This document shows, piece by piece, positions 33,207 to 44,576 of a stretch of DNA of 64,000 nucleotides. Origin of the DNA: Monodelphis domestica. Its lineage: Eukaryota > Chordata > Mammalia > Didelphimorphia > Didelphidae. The first letter of the stretch is position 1. Each line of letters begins with the position of its first letter. Position numbers and translations under genes: made by a program. The notes under the pieces were generated by a model that was not told where the DNA came from, ran no database searches, and saw only the letters and a program-made list of their open reading frames with translations. The stretch is taken from contig NC_077232.1 of NCBI RefSeq assembly GCF_027887165.1, forward strand, positions 12,850,255 through 12,914,254. Direction: 5' to 3'.

Positions 33207-33415
33207 TTTTTTTTTTTTAACCCTTACCTTCTGTCTTGGAGTCAATACTGTGTATTGGCTCCAAGGCAGAAGAGTGGTAAGGGCTAGGCAAGGAGAGTTA
33301 AGTGACTTGCCCAGGGTCACACAGCTGGGAAGTGTCTGAGGCCAGATTTGAACCTAGGACCTCCCATCTCTAGGCCTGGCTCTCAATCCACTGAGCTACC
33401 CAGCTGCCGCCTTCC
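33207..33415 (-). mobile_element. tRNA-derived SINE, near full length
   Basis: It runs from TTTAACCCTTACCTTCTGTC to CTGAGCTACCCAGCTGCC. This is one of the best-preserved antisense copies in the window. Confidence 0.9.
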
Positions 33416-33549
33416 CCTTATGCTTTTAACCTTTAAAGCCATGTGAACAGACAGCCTACCTCAAACTAACATACACACCTAGAATAACAAAAAAATTGAG
33501 ATAAAATAAAACATATGGGATTAAATAGGAGATCAAAATCCCTGATTAT

Positions 33550-34025
33550 AGATTTAGAGATAAAACAGTCCTTTGAGACCCTCAAGTCCAACCCCCTCAT
33601 TTAACACATAAAGAAAACTGAGTCAGAGGTTAAGTGACTTGCCCAGGGTCATCTCACAAGTATCTGAAACAGGATTTAAACTTCAAGTTTTCTTGACTTC
33701 AATTGTTTCTTGACTTGCCCTCTATCCACTGTGCCCCTTAGCTTCCTGGATCCAAGTGTTGTATGAGATATGAAAGGCATTTTTAAGTGTCTTCCTCAGG
33801 AGTCCTTGAGTTTTTTATGTTTCTTTTTATTTTTAATGCATAAAATAAAAAACACAAGAGTCCAGAGGAAATCAAAGGTTAATGAAAATGTCATTTTCCT
33901 GCCCATCCAATACAAATGTCATCTCATTTGATCCTGACAATAGTCTTGTCAGGTTAATGCTATTATGATTCCCATTTTACAGATGAGGAAACTGAGGCAG
34001 GAATGAATTGTCTTGCTCAGGGTCT
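33550..34025 (-). mobile_element. MIR-like CORE-SINE pieces
   Basis: Two antisense pieces are seen, at about 33580-33740 (AAGTGACTTGCCCAGGGTCA) and 33905-34020 (TTTTACAGATGAGGAAACTG). Confidence 0.55.
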
Positions 34026-34629
34026 AGAGTAGAGTTTCAAGAGAAATGGAGAAATGGTGTTGACTTGGACATCTCACTTTAAATGGAGGTTCTGGGAAAA
34101 ACCAGCCAATCCAAAGGAGAGAAGAATGGAGAAGGAAGGGATGTGAAAAGGAGTCCAGGGCTGGAGCAATCTTTTAGGGTGAAGAAGTTTCTCTGGCAGG
34201 GTAGAAAAATTTTGTGATGAGCCAGTAGGGCAGCCAGGAGGGCAGCCAGGAGAGGATTGAAGTCAAAGAGAAAATCATACAGGGTCCTAGTTCCTGAGGA
34301 GTTTATAGTTCATCAGTGGGAATGTAAATAGGTAGATGATCCTGGTGGGGGGAATTTGGTGACATCAGGAGCCTGGGTTCACTTTGGGGGTTTTCTCACC
34401 TCTGGTGGCTTATATGCCCACCCCCTGCCCAGGAATCATGGGGAAGTGTATGATTCTTGCCCCACCCCCTTCTTTCTCCATTCTATTGAACCTGACTCCC
34501 TACTAGGAGCACAGAATTCCTACTGTTTCAATGAGTCTGTGGTTATACATATATGTGGGTAATCCCTTCATGGGTGTAGACTGGAACCTGTGCAGGTGCC
34601 TCTCATCCATGTTCTCCAATAAATCATTC

Positions 34630-34835
34630 AAAGAATTCATTAAAAATCACAGTCCTGGAACTAAAAGGGACTTCAGAGGCCATCTAGGGCAACCCCATCA
34701 ATTTTCAGATAAGGAAGCTAAAATCCATGGAGGCTGTGTCTTTTCCAAGGTCACACAGGTGGTAAGATTTGAATTCTAGTCCTATTGACTTGGGAGCCAG
34801 TGCTTTTCCCAGCACACCATAATGTATTCCCTGAG
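34630..34835 (-). mobile_element. MIR-like CORE-SINE
   Basis: AACTAAAAGGGACTTCAGAGG, TTCAGATAAGGAAGCTAAAA and AAGGTCACACAGGTGGTAAG occur in antisense MIR order. Confidence 0.55.
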
Positions 34836-35329
34836 ATATTTTCTATATTTTCTAGATAGCATTGTGGCTGTCCATATGAATTCCTTTGATCTTGCCTCAT
34901 GACTGGCCCAAGTTCTTTTCCAACCACAGATTTCCTTGGCTACCTCCCCTTTGGGCCCTTTTTTGCATAATTTGTATCATTTATACTTTGCATAATTCAT
35001 CTCTGGACACAGTCTTTGTGTTGTTCCTTGTATCATCTATAACTTTTATTTGTCAATGGTTGTGGTTCTCAGCTATGTGGTGTTGCTATGCCTTCATCAT
35101 CAGGGTGGGGACTTGGTGGCAGAGATTGCTCAGGTTTATGAGAAGAACCACATCACTTTCCAAATAAAACTCCTCCAGTTCACTTCCTTCTTTTACTAAG
35201 CCCTGATGTTTAAATGCTCGCTGATGGAAGCACCTACTGAAAAAAACAAATAGAAAAGTGGTTTAAAAAAAAGAAGTTTATTTCTGTATCCCCAAGAGCC
35301 CCCCCCCCAGCAACAAATCCTTATTGGGG

Positions 35330-36085
35330 TCTCATTTTTTCCCCATTTCATTTCTCAACTTCTTTCCTTATTCTAATTGCATTAGTTTTGTTTAGATAAA
35401 AGCTTTCAAACTTTATGTAATTGAAATTGTCTATCTTTTTTTGATGGACAAAATTTCTTATTGTACAGTGAATTCTCCCCATAATAATATTCTAAGGACT
35501 TAGAAAAAGCATATAAATATATACATTTCCATTTTCCTCATTAAAAAACACCCTTTTAAAAAAAACATTATTTTATTTGGTCATTTCCAAACATTATTTA
35601 TTGGAAACAAAGATCATTTTCTTTTCCTCCCCTCCTCCCCCATAGCTGACGCACGAAAAAACACCTTTTAATAATCAGATCACTTCTACATCTGAAGGGT
35701 TTTTTGGTTTGCTTTGGTTTGGTTCTGTTTTGTCAAATATGGTATAACATATTTGTCTAAATTTCTTTTTTTTCCCAAAGTATTTTCTGTTTTTCCTGGC
35801 AGTTTTCCCTGGCAGTATAGAGAGTTCTTTCCCATTATTTTGTATTCTTGAATTTATTCAACATTGGACTACTGGGCTCCTATTATGCTTTGCTTAGCTC
35901 ATCTGTTCTACTGATCCTATTTATTTTTAGCTATTACCAAAGAGTTTTGATTGCTCTAGAATTTGATTGGGGAAATGGTAATACTCAATTCCCATCAAGC
36001 GTATTATTTTTCAAATTCTCCAGAACAAAATGGTTTGTGAATAATGATAGGAACACACATTCCTATCGTGCTTTAAGATTTACAA
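35330..36085 (-). mobile_element. Probable L1 remnant, antisense
   Basis: AT-rich text such as TTGAATTTATTCAACATTGG, CATCTGTTCTACTGATCC and GCTATTACCAAAGAGTTTTG has the look of antisense L1 upstream sequence. The family assignment is tentative. Confidence 0.4.
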
Positions 36086-36088
36086 AGA

Positions 36089-36390
36089 GCTGGGCAGAGT
36101 GATAATATTCCTGTAAACCCTGCTACTGGAGGAGGAAGAGGCTGGTGGATTATTTGAGTTCAGGAATTCTGAACTGCAATAAGATTACAAGGCACTAAAT
36201 TGTACACCAATATGGTGAGCACCTCCCAGGAGGGTGGGTCAATGGAATTCATCTGGACGCCAAAGGAAGGGTGAACTGGCCTTAGTCAGAGATGGAGCAG
36301 GTCAAAACTACCATGCCAATTGGCAGTGGGTTGGATTAGCGAGGAGTGGCTATATTTCCACCATGGGTAAGTTAAGGAAACCTACTCTCT
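36089..36390 (+). pseudogene. 7SL (SRP) RNA retropseudogene
   Basis: The roughly 300 bases align end to end with 7SL RNA: GCTGGGCAGAGTG at the 5' end, AGGAGGAAGAGGCTGGTGGA, TTGAGTTCAGGAATTCTGA, ACCAATATGGTGAGCACCTC, GGGTGAACTGGCC, GGAGCAGGTCAAAACTACC (near-perfect, from the SRP54/SRP19-binding S domain) and TACTCTCT at the 3' end. An A-rich tail follows at 36391-36402. The many substitutions in the Alu-domain part, plus the tail, point to an old retroposed copy, not an active gene. Confidence 0.85.
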
Positions 36391-36547
36391 AGGAAAAAAA
36401 AATGTAGAAAAAGCACATAAATACATATAATTTCTTTAAATATTTCCAATTTGTAAAATTTTTTAACATTCATTTTTTGAAAAATCTGAGTTTCAATGTC
36501 TCTACCTCCCTTCTGCTCCTTCCCTATCCCTTAAAAAGTAAGCAATA

Positions 36548-36752
36548 GGGGGCAGCTGGGTAGCTCAGTGGATTGAGAGCTAGCCCTAGAGACGGGAGGT
36601 CCTAGGTTCAAATCTGGCCTCCGACACTTCCCAGCTGTGTGACCCTGGGCAAGTCACTTGACCCCCATTGCCTACCCTTACCACTCTTCTGCCTTGGAGC
36701 CAATACACAGGATGGATTCCAAGATGGAAGGTAAGGGTTTAAAAAAAAAAGC
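36548..36752 (+). mobile_element. tRNA-derived SINE, near full length
   Basis: It runs GGGGGCAGCTGGGTAGCTCA, GTTCAAATCTGGCCTC, GGCAAGTCACTTGACCCCCA, CTTCTGCCTTGGAGCCAATA to an A tail. It is a useful reference copy for the family. Confidence 0.92.
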
Positions 36753-36879
36753 AAGCAATAGGATTTTGATTAAACATACAACATTATGCAAAAAATGTTT
36801 CCATATTAGTCATGTTGCAAAATAAAATATACACATATACATACATACACATGAAAAATAAAAGTTTTTTAAAAATCTG

Positions 36880-37145
36880 TTTCGGTCTGTATTCAAAATT
36901 CGCCAGTTCTCTCTCTGGAGGGAGATAGCATTTTCTTCATGGGTCCTTGAGATTGTCTTGGATCATTGTTTCAGTCAGAGTAATTAAGGCTTTCACAGGT
37001 GGTCATCATCATGGTATTGCTGATACTGTGAACAACAAACTGGTTCCGCTCACTTCACTTTGAATCAGTTCATTTAAGTAATCCCAGATTTTTCTAAAGG
37101 CATCCTGCTCATCATTTCTTTTAGCACAATAGTATTCTATCACAG
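36880..37145 (-). mobile_element. L1 3'-end fragment, antisense
   Basis: CTCTCTGGAGGGAGATAGCA, GATTGTCTTGGATCATTG and TTAGCACAATAGTATTCTAT are the antisense form of the marsupial L1 3' end. Confidence 0.75.
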
Positions 37146-37149
37146 TCGT

Positions 37150-37700
37150 CTATCACAGGCAGATTGTTTAAGGATTATTATTCTCATTTTACAGATGAGA
37201 AAATTGAGGCTCGGGAGAAGTCAGAGGTGAGCTGCTGAAGGGCACATAGCTAGTCAGGGTCAGAAACAGAATTTGGACTAACGTCTGTCAGCTCTCTAGC
37301 CAAGGCAGAGAGATAGGGGTTGGGGGTGGAGAGGAAGAGAGAGGAGAGTGTATGTGTGTGAAGGATGGGATGAAAGATTTCCTCATATTCATTTAGGTCC
37401 TTCCCCTCCCCCTCACCGAGAAAGATTCCAATTCTAATTCAAATTCAAATTATTCTAATTTGGGCAGCTAAAAGTGGAGCAGTGGATAGAGTCCTGCTGT
37501 TAGGAAGACTGAACTAAATCTGGACTCAGACACAAGCTGTGTGACCCTGGGAAAGCCATTCTGCCTCAGTTTCCTAATCTATGGATCATGAGGATGATAG
37601 TACCTATATTCCAGAGTGTTTATGAGGATCAAATGAGGTAATTGTCAAAAGTTTGGCACAGTGTCTAACACATAGTAAATGCTATATAAATGCCAGCTAT
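37150..37700. mobile_element. MIR-like CORE-SINE pieces
   Basis: An antisense piece is at 37170-37285 (TTTTACAGATGAGAAAATTG) and a sense piece at 37460-37700 (ACACAAGCTGTGTGACCCTG, then GTGTCTAACACATAGTAAAT). Confidence 0.55.
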
Positions 37701-39830
37701 CATTATTATTAATCACCCATATTTGCCCATTAAGAATTACCAAAAGCAAACTATCTTCATTTCACTTTTATTGAACAGAAAAAAGAAACATTTAGAAAAG
37801 ACATTGTTGACATTTTCAAATAGCCATCCATACTCAACTGCCCATTCTTTCTTTACTGGGGGTCCTACTGGTTTTCTAGGCTTTTCAATGGATGCTCTGC
37901 CATCTGATTGCCCTAAGCTCTGGTAAACAAGTCATCCAAGTAAGACTGAGCTGAAGCTCCCATGGCCCCTTCCCACACCATAGGAACCCTTCTGAGAGGA
38001 GAGGGTGGGAGCCTTTTTGGGCACACAATGGGAAGCATGAGATACCAGCCCCACGTCGGGGCCAGCCACAGACACCAGTGAAGCTACCAAACCATGCAAA
38101 AAGGAACATTTTAGATCTGAGCACGGTCTTCGGTGGAATCCTTGCTGTTATCCCTAGGTCCTCTCCTTCCCAGATTCTTCAGCCAGAGCTGAGCAGCAAA
38201 GGAGTTTGGCTCAGACCTTGACATCTTTAAGATGGGTCTGGGAGGGCAGGGCTGTGCTGAAACAGGAAGAGAAGAATCTTATCACTCATCATATCCTCAA
38301 CCAGAGCTCCCATGACATTGCTTCAATGAGAACCCAATGACAGAAGCAGGTGGTGGCTTAGGACAGGGAATAGACTTGCTAGACTGGTGTCAGAGGGCCT
38401 GGAATTTAATCCTGACTGTTATTTAGCTTTGTAGAGCTTGAGCAGGAAGAGATATTAGAGGTCCTTTCATTTTACAGAGGAGAAAGCTGAGGAGAGGTCC
38501 AGTGACCTTCCCAAGGTCACCCCTCTGATCTCATCAGCTTCTCCAGTAGTAAGAGGCAGAGACTAGGGCTCTAAGATGAAAATCCTTCCCTCTGCACTTC
38601 TTGCTGTGTGGACCAGGGCAAGCCCTTTCAGTGTCTGAACCTCTGGGAGGAAAAAGGTTAGGAGCAGCTTTGCCTATGCACCTTTAAGAACCCCAATGAC
38701 TTGTGGGAGAAATGGCTAGTTATTCCTTCCCTAACCTTAAACTGAAGCTTAGGGAAGGGCAAAGGATTTACTCAAGGTTACACTACTAGACAACTTTAAA
38801 GCCTCCATTAGAAGTCTTCTGACTCCATGGACAAGCTCGCTTTCCTGAACACAAAGAGGGCTGAACTGAAATCATAAGATATGAATTCAAATCCTTGTTG
38901 TCATTAAGATCTAGGTGACCTTGTCCAGTCACTTAACCTGAAGCTCAGTTTCCTCCTCTGTAAGATGATGAGGTTGACCCTCAAAGTTTCAAAGGGATTA
39001 AGTACTGGAGGTGGGATTTGATCCTATTTCTCCTGACACCAAGGACAATACTCTTTTCAAGGGTCCCACAGTGCCACCCAGAGAAGCCAGATGACCACAG
39101 CTGTCTCTGTCTCCTCATCACACCTGGCATTTACATAAGAGTGCAAGGTTGGCACGGGCTCCATTGGTGGGGATGCTCACTGAGATCACACATCTAAGCT
39201 AGGTGCAGATGCATGATCTCCTCTGGTCCCCCAGCAGCATCTGAATCCACTGGGCCTTTCATCTGCAGCTTTCACTGCATTTGGGTCTGATCAGGGATTT
39301 TGACACTAGGAAAACCTCCTAGATTTTCCATATGAGGAAACTGAGACCCAGAGGTATATGCCTTCCCATATTTCTGTGCCTTTGTACACATAGTGCCCCC
39401 CCCCTGCCATTTTCTTAATGACAAAAAAAGTAGACATTTAGTTAATGGATGTTTTCCATTTGTAACAGATAGACAGCAAGGTCCCCAAGTCTCCTGAGTC
39501 TGGAGCAGTCTCTCAGAGGGCTAAGCCTGTGCCCTGGCTATTGTTAAGGTCTTTGTGCTTTGGTATGATCCATCAAACCCCACGTGGTCCCTTTTGATGC
39601 CCCCGTCCTCCTCTGCCCCATGACTGTGGAGGAGGAATGGTCACTGAACTCAGGAGAGCTAATCCATCAGTTAACTGACTCAGCCCTTTGGTTTATTCTT
39701 CCTTCTGCTTTCCAGAATACAGAGCATGTATGACACTCTCTGGCCACATGTGGCACAGGCCAGCGAGATCAGTGGCTCACTTGGTGAGCCTCATCAGGGC
39801 ATCTGGGAACTTCTGCTTTGTGTTTCTTTC
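37701..39830. other. Gene-free stretch with scattered MIR remnants
   Basis: MIR-type phrases occur near 38380-38540 and 38870-39000. I see no exon of the MS4A family and no other gene. The short open frames are isolated and unsupported. Confidence 0.45.
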
Positions 39831-39834
39831 CCTG

Positions 39835-40035
39835 TTGTTCAGTAGTTTTCAGTTGTGTCTAATTCTCCATGAACCTATTTGGGGTTTTCTTGACAAAGAT
39901 ACTGGAGTGGTTTGCCATTTCCTTATTCATCTCATTTACAGATGAGGAAACTGAGGCAAGCAGGATTAAATGACTTGGCCTGGGTCATATAGCTAGTATC
40001 TGAGACTGCACTCTATCCACTGTGCTACCATCTTT
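39835..40035 (-). mobile_element. CORE-SINE, antisense
   Basis: ACCTATTTGGGGTTTTCTTG, CTGGAGTGGTTTGCCATTTC and GATGAGGAAACTGAGGCAAG mark the antisense form of the SINE also seen at 30805-31035. Confidence 0.75.
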
Positions 40036-40319
40036 CTCTGAGAATATGAATAACCCTGAAATCCATGTCTTAGAAAAGCAGATCACAACACTCCCAAGTG
40101 GGGCTGAACCAGATTAAAATATAATTGGGAGACATTTTAATCAAACATAGATTGTGTTCCACTTTAAAATTAAGGCAACATGCTGCTGGCAAGAGTGGTG
40201 GCCCCCCACGTCAGTCTAACTACACCCCACTGGTTAGTGAATGCAGATCTGTTTGTATGGATCAGAACTGGGACCCCAAAAGGAAACAATTTAAGACCAA
40301 GTAAGAGACAGAGAACAAT

Positions 40320-40740
40320 ATAAAAGATATAAAATGAATAATTTTGATTATATGAATTTATGAAATATATGAAATTAAAAAGTTTATGCAAATAAAAACC
40401 AATGCAACCAAAATTAGAAGGGAAGCAACAAACTGGAAAAAAATTTTAACCAAAATATCTCATTTCTCAAATTAATGAGGAACTAAGTCATATGTATAAG
40501 AAATCAAGCCATTCTCCCAAAACTATCAATAATCACACGAAAAATTGTTCTAAAACCCTCCCGATTAGAGAAATATAAATAAAAATAACTCTGAGATATT
40601 TCCTCACACCTAGCAGATTGGCCAATATTACAATAATGGATAATAATGTTGGGGAGGATGTGGCAAAATTGGGACACGAATACATTTGCTGGTGGAGCTG
40701 TGAATTGATCCAATATTTTTTCTAATTGTTTGAAATATTT
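40320..40740 (+). mobile_element. L1 ORF2 fragment
   Basis: ATAAAAACCAATGCAACCAA, TCACACCTAGCAGATTGGCC and GCTGGTGGAGCTGTGAATTG are part of the C-terminal third of marsupial L1 ORF2. Confidence 0.8.
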
Positions 40741-40819
40741 TTTATAACAATATCTAGATTTCTTTAGAGGAATGATATTCTTTTTTTTTTCAAAGTGTCA
40801 AACATAGTCCTCCTTGTTC

Positions 40820-41975
40820 TTTATTTTTCTTTTCTTTTTTTAATAGAAAAATTTTATTTAACTAAATTAGAATGTTTTTTCCATAGTTACATGATTGATA
40901 CTCTTTCTCTCTCCTCCTCCCGCCCCCCACCCCCTGTAGTGGATGCACAATTCCACTGAGTTTTTTTACTTGTGTCATTAAGACCTATTTCCATATTATT
41001 GATAATTACACTAGGGTGATCCATTTAGATTCTACATCCCCCTCGACCCATGTGATCAAGCAGTTGTTTTTCTTCTGTGTTTCTACTCCCACAGTTCTTC
41101 CTCTGAATGTGGATAGTGTTCTTTCTCATAAGTCCCTTAGAATTGTCCTGGGTCATTGCATTGTTGCTAGTAGAGAAGTCCATTACATTTGATTGTGCCA
41201 CAGTGTATCAGTCTCTCCTGGTTCTGCTCTTTTCACTCTGCATCAAGTCCTGGAGGTCGTTCAAGTCTGCATGGAATCCCTCCAGTTCATTATTCCTTTT
41301 AGCACAATAATATTCCATCACCAACATATACCACAATTTGTTCAGCCATTCCCCAATTGAAGGGCATCCTCTCATTTTCCAATTTTTTTGCCACCACAAA
41401 GAGCACAGCTATGAATATTTTTGTACATGTCTTTTTCCTTATTATCTCTTTGGGGTACAAACCCAGCAGTGCTATGGCTGGATCAAAGGGCAGACAGTCT
41501 TTTATCGCCCTTTGAGCATAGTTCCAAATTGCCCTCCAGAATGGTTGTATCAATTCACAACCCCACCAGCAATGAATTAATGTCCCTACTTTGCCACATC
41601 CCCTCCAGCATTCATTACTTTCTTTTGCCAGTCTGCTAGGTGTAAGGTGGTACCTCAGTTGTTTTGATTTGCATTTCTCTGATTATAAGAGATTTAGAAC
41701 ATTTTTTCATGTGTTTATTGATAGTTTTGATTTTTTTTTAAACCCTTACCTTCCGTCTTGGGATCAATACTGTGTGTTGGTTCCAAGGCAGAAGAGTGGT
41801 AAGGGCTAGGCAATGGGGCTTAAGTGACTTGCCCAGGGTCACACAGCTGGGAAGTGTCCAAGGCCAGATTTGAACCTAGGGCCTCCCATCTCTAGGCCTG
41901 GCTCTCAATCCACTGAGCTATTCAGCTGCCCCCTAGTTTAGATTTCTTTATCTGAAAATTGCCTATTCATATCAA
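40820..41975 (-). mobile_element. L1 3' end, antisense, interrupted by a SINE
   Basis: Read on the minus strand it gives the end of L1 ORF2 (DCLPFDPAIALLGLYPKE, then KLENERMPFNWG) and the 3' untranslated region. A SINE splits it at 41733-41935. It faces the L1 end at 41976-42665. Confidence 0.85.
41733..41938 (-). mobile_element. tRNA-derived SINE nested in L1
   Basis: A well-preserved antisense copy runs from TTTAAACCCTTACCTTCCGT to CTGAGCTATTCAGCTGCCCC, with L1 sequence on both sides. Confidence 0.9.
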
Positions 41976-42665
41976 TTGGGGAATGTGATTCAATCATTTT
42001 GGAAGACAATTTGGAATTACACCCAAAGGGCTTTAAAAGACTGCTTGCCCTTTCATCTAGCAATACCACTATTATGTCTGTACCCCCAAAGAGATAATAA
42101 AAAAGGGTTGTACAAAAATATTCATAGCTGTGCTCATTTTGGTGGCAAAAAATTGGAAAATGAGTGAATGCCCTTTGATTGGGGAATGTCTGAACAAATT
42201 GTGGTATCTGATGGTGATGGAATACTATTGTGCTCAAAGGAATAATGAACTGGAGGGATTCCATGTGAACTGGGATGACCTTCAGGAACTGATGCAGAGT
42301 GAAAGGAGCAGAACCAGGAGCACCTTATACACAAAGGCTGATACATTGTGGCACAAATGAATGTAATAAACGTTGCTACAAGTAACAATGCAATCCAGGA
42401 CAACCTGGAGAGACTTGTGAGAAAGATTGCTATCCACATCTAGAGAAAGAATTGTGGGATAGAAAAGCAGAAGAAAAACATGATTCATCGCTTGTTTATA
42501 TGCATATGGGATTTGGGGTTTTGGTTTTAAAAGATTATTTTAAAATGATATGAAAATAGGTATCAAGTAATAATACATAGAATTGGTTGTCAGCTTCGGA
42601 AGGGGGTTGGGAAGAGAAGAGGGAGAGAAAATAAATCATGTAACCATGAAAAAATATATAAAAAG
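41976..42665 (+). mobile_element. L1 3'-end fragment
   Basis: The fragment starts in ORF2 (GACTGCTTGCCCTTTCATCT; encoded DCLPFHLAIPLLCLYP) and continues through GGAATACTATTGTGCTCAAA to an A-rich 3' end. Confidence 0.85.
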
Positions 42666-43985
42666 AAATGAAAAAAATATAAAACTGATGTTCGACAGAG
42701 GGTGAGGAGGGAGACGACAAGGGCACTAGCCCTTGTTGTGTGTTGTTACACTTGGGCACTTCCTCAGATTCCAGGGACTAAGTGTCCAAGGAACCTCTAA
42801 TTCTTTCAGGGGGAGCCACATAGAACTTGGGGATCTCCTGAGTAGCTTTGCTTGCTTGTGAACCAAGCCTGCTTGCCTTATTGTTAGAGGTGAATTTGGA
42901 ACTCCATTGGGATCACCCTGTGTAGGGATCTTGCTGGCTGGCAGGGATCCCTACAAGAATGGGGTACACATGAGGCAGCCAGCCAGAAGTCCAGGCTCAG
43001 GCTTGCCTGATTCACATACTGTAAAGATTCACATACTGTAAGAATTGAGAAAGCATTTTCCATAGCTCTGAGGGCCCCGTGTTCAAGGATGCACCAAGAA
43101 GCAGTCGGGTTCTAGTTCAGCTCTCTGGAGGATGTCTGGCACAGAGAAGGTGCTTTCATCAATTCATTGAGCCCCTGCTCCCCCCAGATACACAATCTCA
43201 TTCCACCTTCACAGTTACCCTCTGGGATTAGTACCATGACTTCAATAGAGACTACTTGCCCAGGGTCATAGAATTACTGTGTCAGAAGGAAGAATTCGAA
43301 CCCAGATCTTAGCTGATTCCAAGATGACTAGATGGTATTTTCCTTTAGGAATGCTTTGCTGCTCCTGCCAGAGTGATGGCAGCTCTTATGGGAAGCCTTT
43401 CCAGATTCCTACACTCCTATTTCGGCTCTTTTCACAAACAATCTGCATTGAATTCTCTGTGTCCCCAATATATCAGTTTCCATTTGACTCCCCACCCACC
43501 CACCCATGCAAACGCCTTGAGGGAAAAACAGGTTTTGGGTTTGTTTTTGTATTCTTAGTGGCTAGCAGAGTATAGAGCAGGCATTCATTAAAGGTGGAAT
43601 TAAATTAAAGTCATTATACCCATTTTACAAATGTTGAAACTGAGGTTTTAGATGATTCAGTGACTGTTTTGCCTTTCCTGGGCCTCCTCAGGGGCTTGCT
43701 GGAGGATCACTTTAGTTTCTCCTTTTCTTCCTACTAAGCCATCTTCAACAAACCCCCAGATTGCTGTGACTTTCCTGGTGAGGCTTAGTGTTTTCCATGA
43801 CTTCAACCCTGTTCAGTCAATTGAATTTGTGACACCAATATCAGGAATCCCCCCCCCCCCCATTAGTTTTGGGCCAGAAATAGCGGTGCCTTCTTACCTT
43901 TTTCATGGAAGAAAGTTGGGTATTCTAGGAATTCTCTGGGATTCCCTTTCATGTCACAATAACTTGATATCCCTAAAGACCTTGG
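42666..43985. other. Gene-free stretch
   Basis: A short tandem repeat of GATTCACATACTGTAA lies near 43010-43042, a MIR remnant near 43220-43330 and a C run near 43850-43861. No exon was found. Confidence 0.45.
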
Positions 43986-43989
43986 GCTA

Positions 43990-44180
43990 GGGGGCAGCTG
44001 GGTAGCTCAGTGGATGCAGAGTCAGGCCTAGAGGCAGGAGGTCCTAGGTTCAAATCTGACCTCAGACACTTCCCAGCTGTGTGACCCTGGGCAAGTCACT
44101 TAACCCCCATTGCCTAGTCCTTATTGCTCTTTTGCCTTGGCACTGATTCCGAAACAAAAGATGAGGGTTTAAAAAAATCA
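43990..44180 (+). mobile_element. tRNA-derived SINE
   Basis: GGGGGCAGCTGGGTAGCTCA through GGTTCAAATCTGACCTCAGA and CACTTAACCCCCATTGCC to a GAGGGTTTAAAAAAA tail. Confidence 0.9.
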
Positions 44181-44462
44181 CTGAACTCTCTTGGGTCTCA
44201 GTTTCCCCCGTTGTAAAACCAGGTGGCTAAATTAGGCAGCCTCTGCTGGGCCCCCTGAACTCTAGCATTCCATGGCAGAGAGGAGTCTGTATGGAAGGGC
44301 CCATGAGCTTGCCTTTGAAGGAACCTCAAGAGAGTACCGATCCCACCTGCCCTCTCCGGATGCTATCTTGTCCCACAAAAGAGAAGCCTTGACCATTTCT
44401 ACTTCTCCTTCCTACTCCCCTCGGTTCCCCCACCTCTTACTTGCCGGAGAGGAAGGAGACAT

Positions 44463-44576
44463 TCAGTGGGGGGAGTAATAGACGGCCTTGTGGTTCCACT
44501 TGAGGACCATCCAGGAGACCAAGATGAACAAGACAGTGTAGATGAACAAATAATTTGAAAGTAACTTTCCAGAGTT
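44463..44576 (-). CDS. Divergent MS4A gene, coding exon 5 (span 4 and stop)
   Basis: After a TTTTTTCAG acceptor the exon encodes 37 residues and TGA: NSGKLLSNYLFIYTVLFILV, then a short tail ending AVYYSPH. There is no long cytoplasmic tail. Confidence 0.85.
   Translation of the reverse strand, partial: NSGKLLSNYLFIYTVLFILVSWMVLKWNHKAVYYSPH

Noticed and set aside
41208-42360. Open frames of 60-108 residues that look protein-like
   Set aside because: They are parts of L1 ORF2 C-terminal sequence and its antisense, not host genes.
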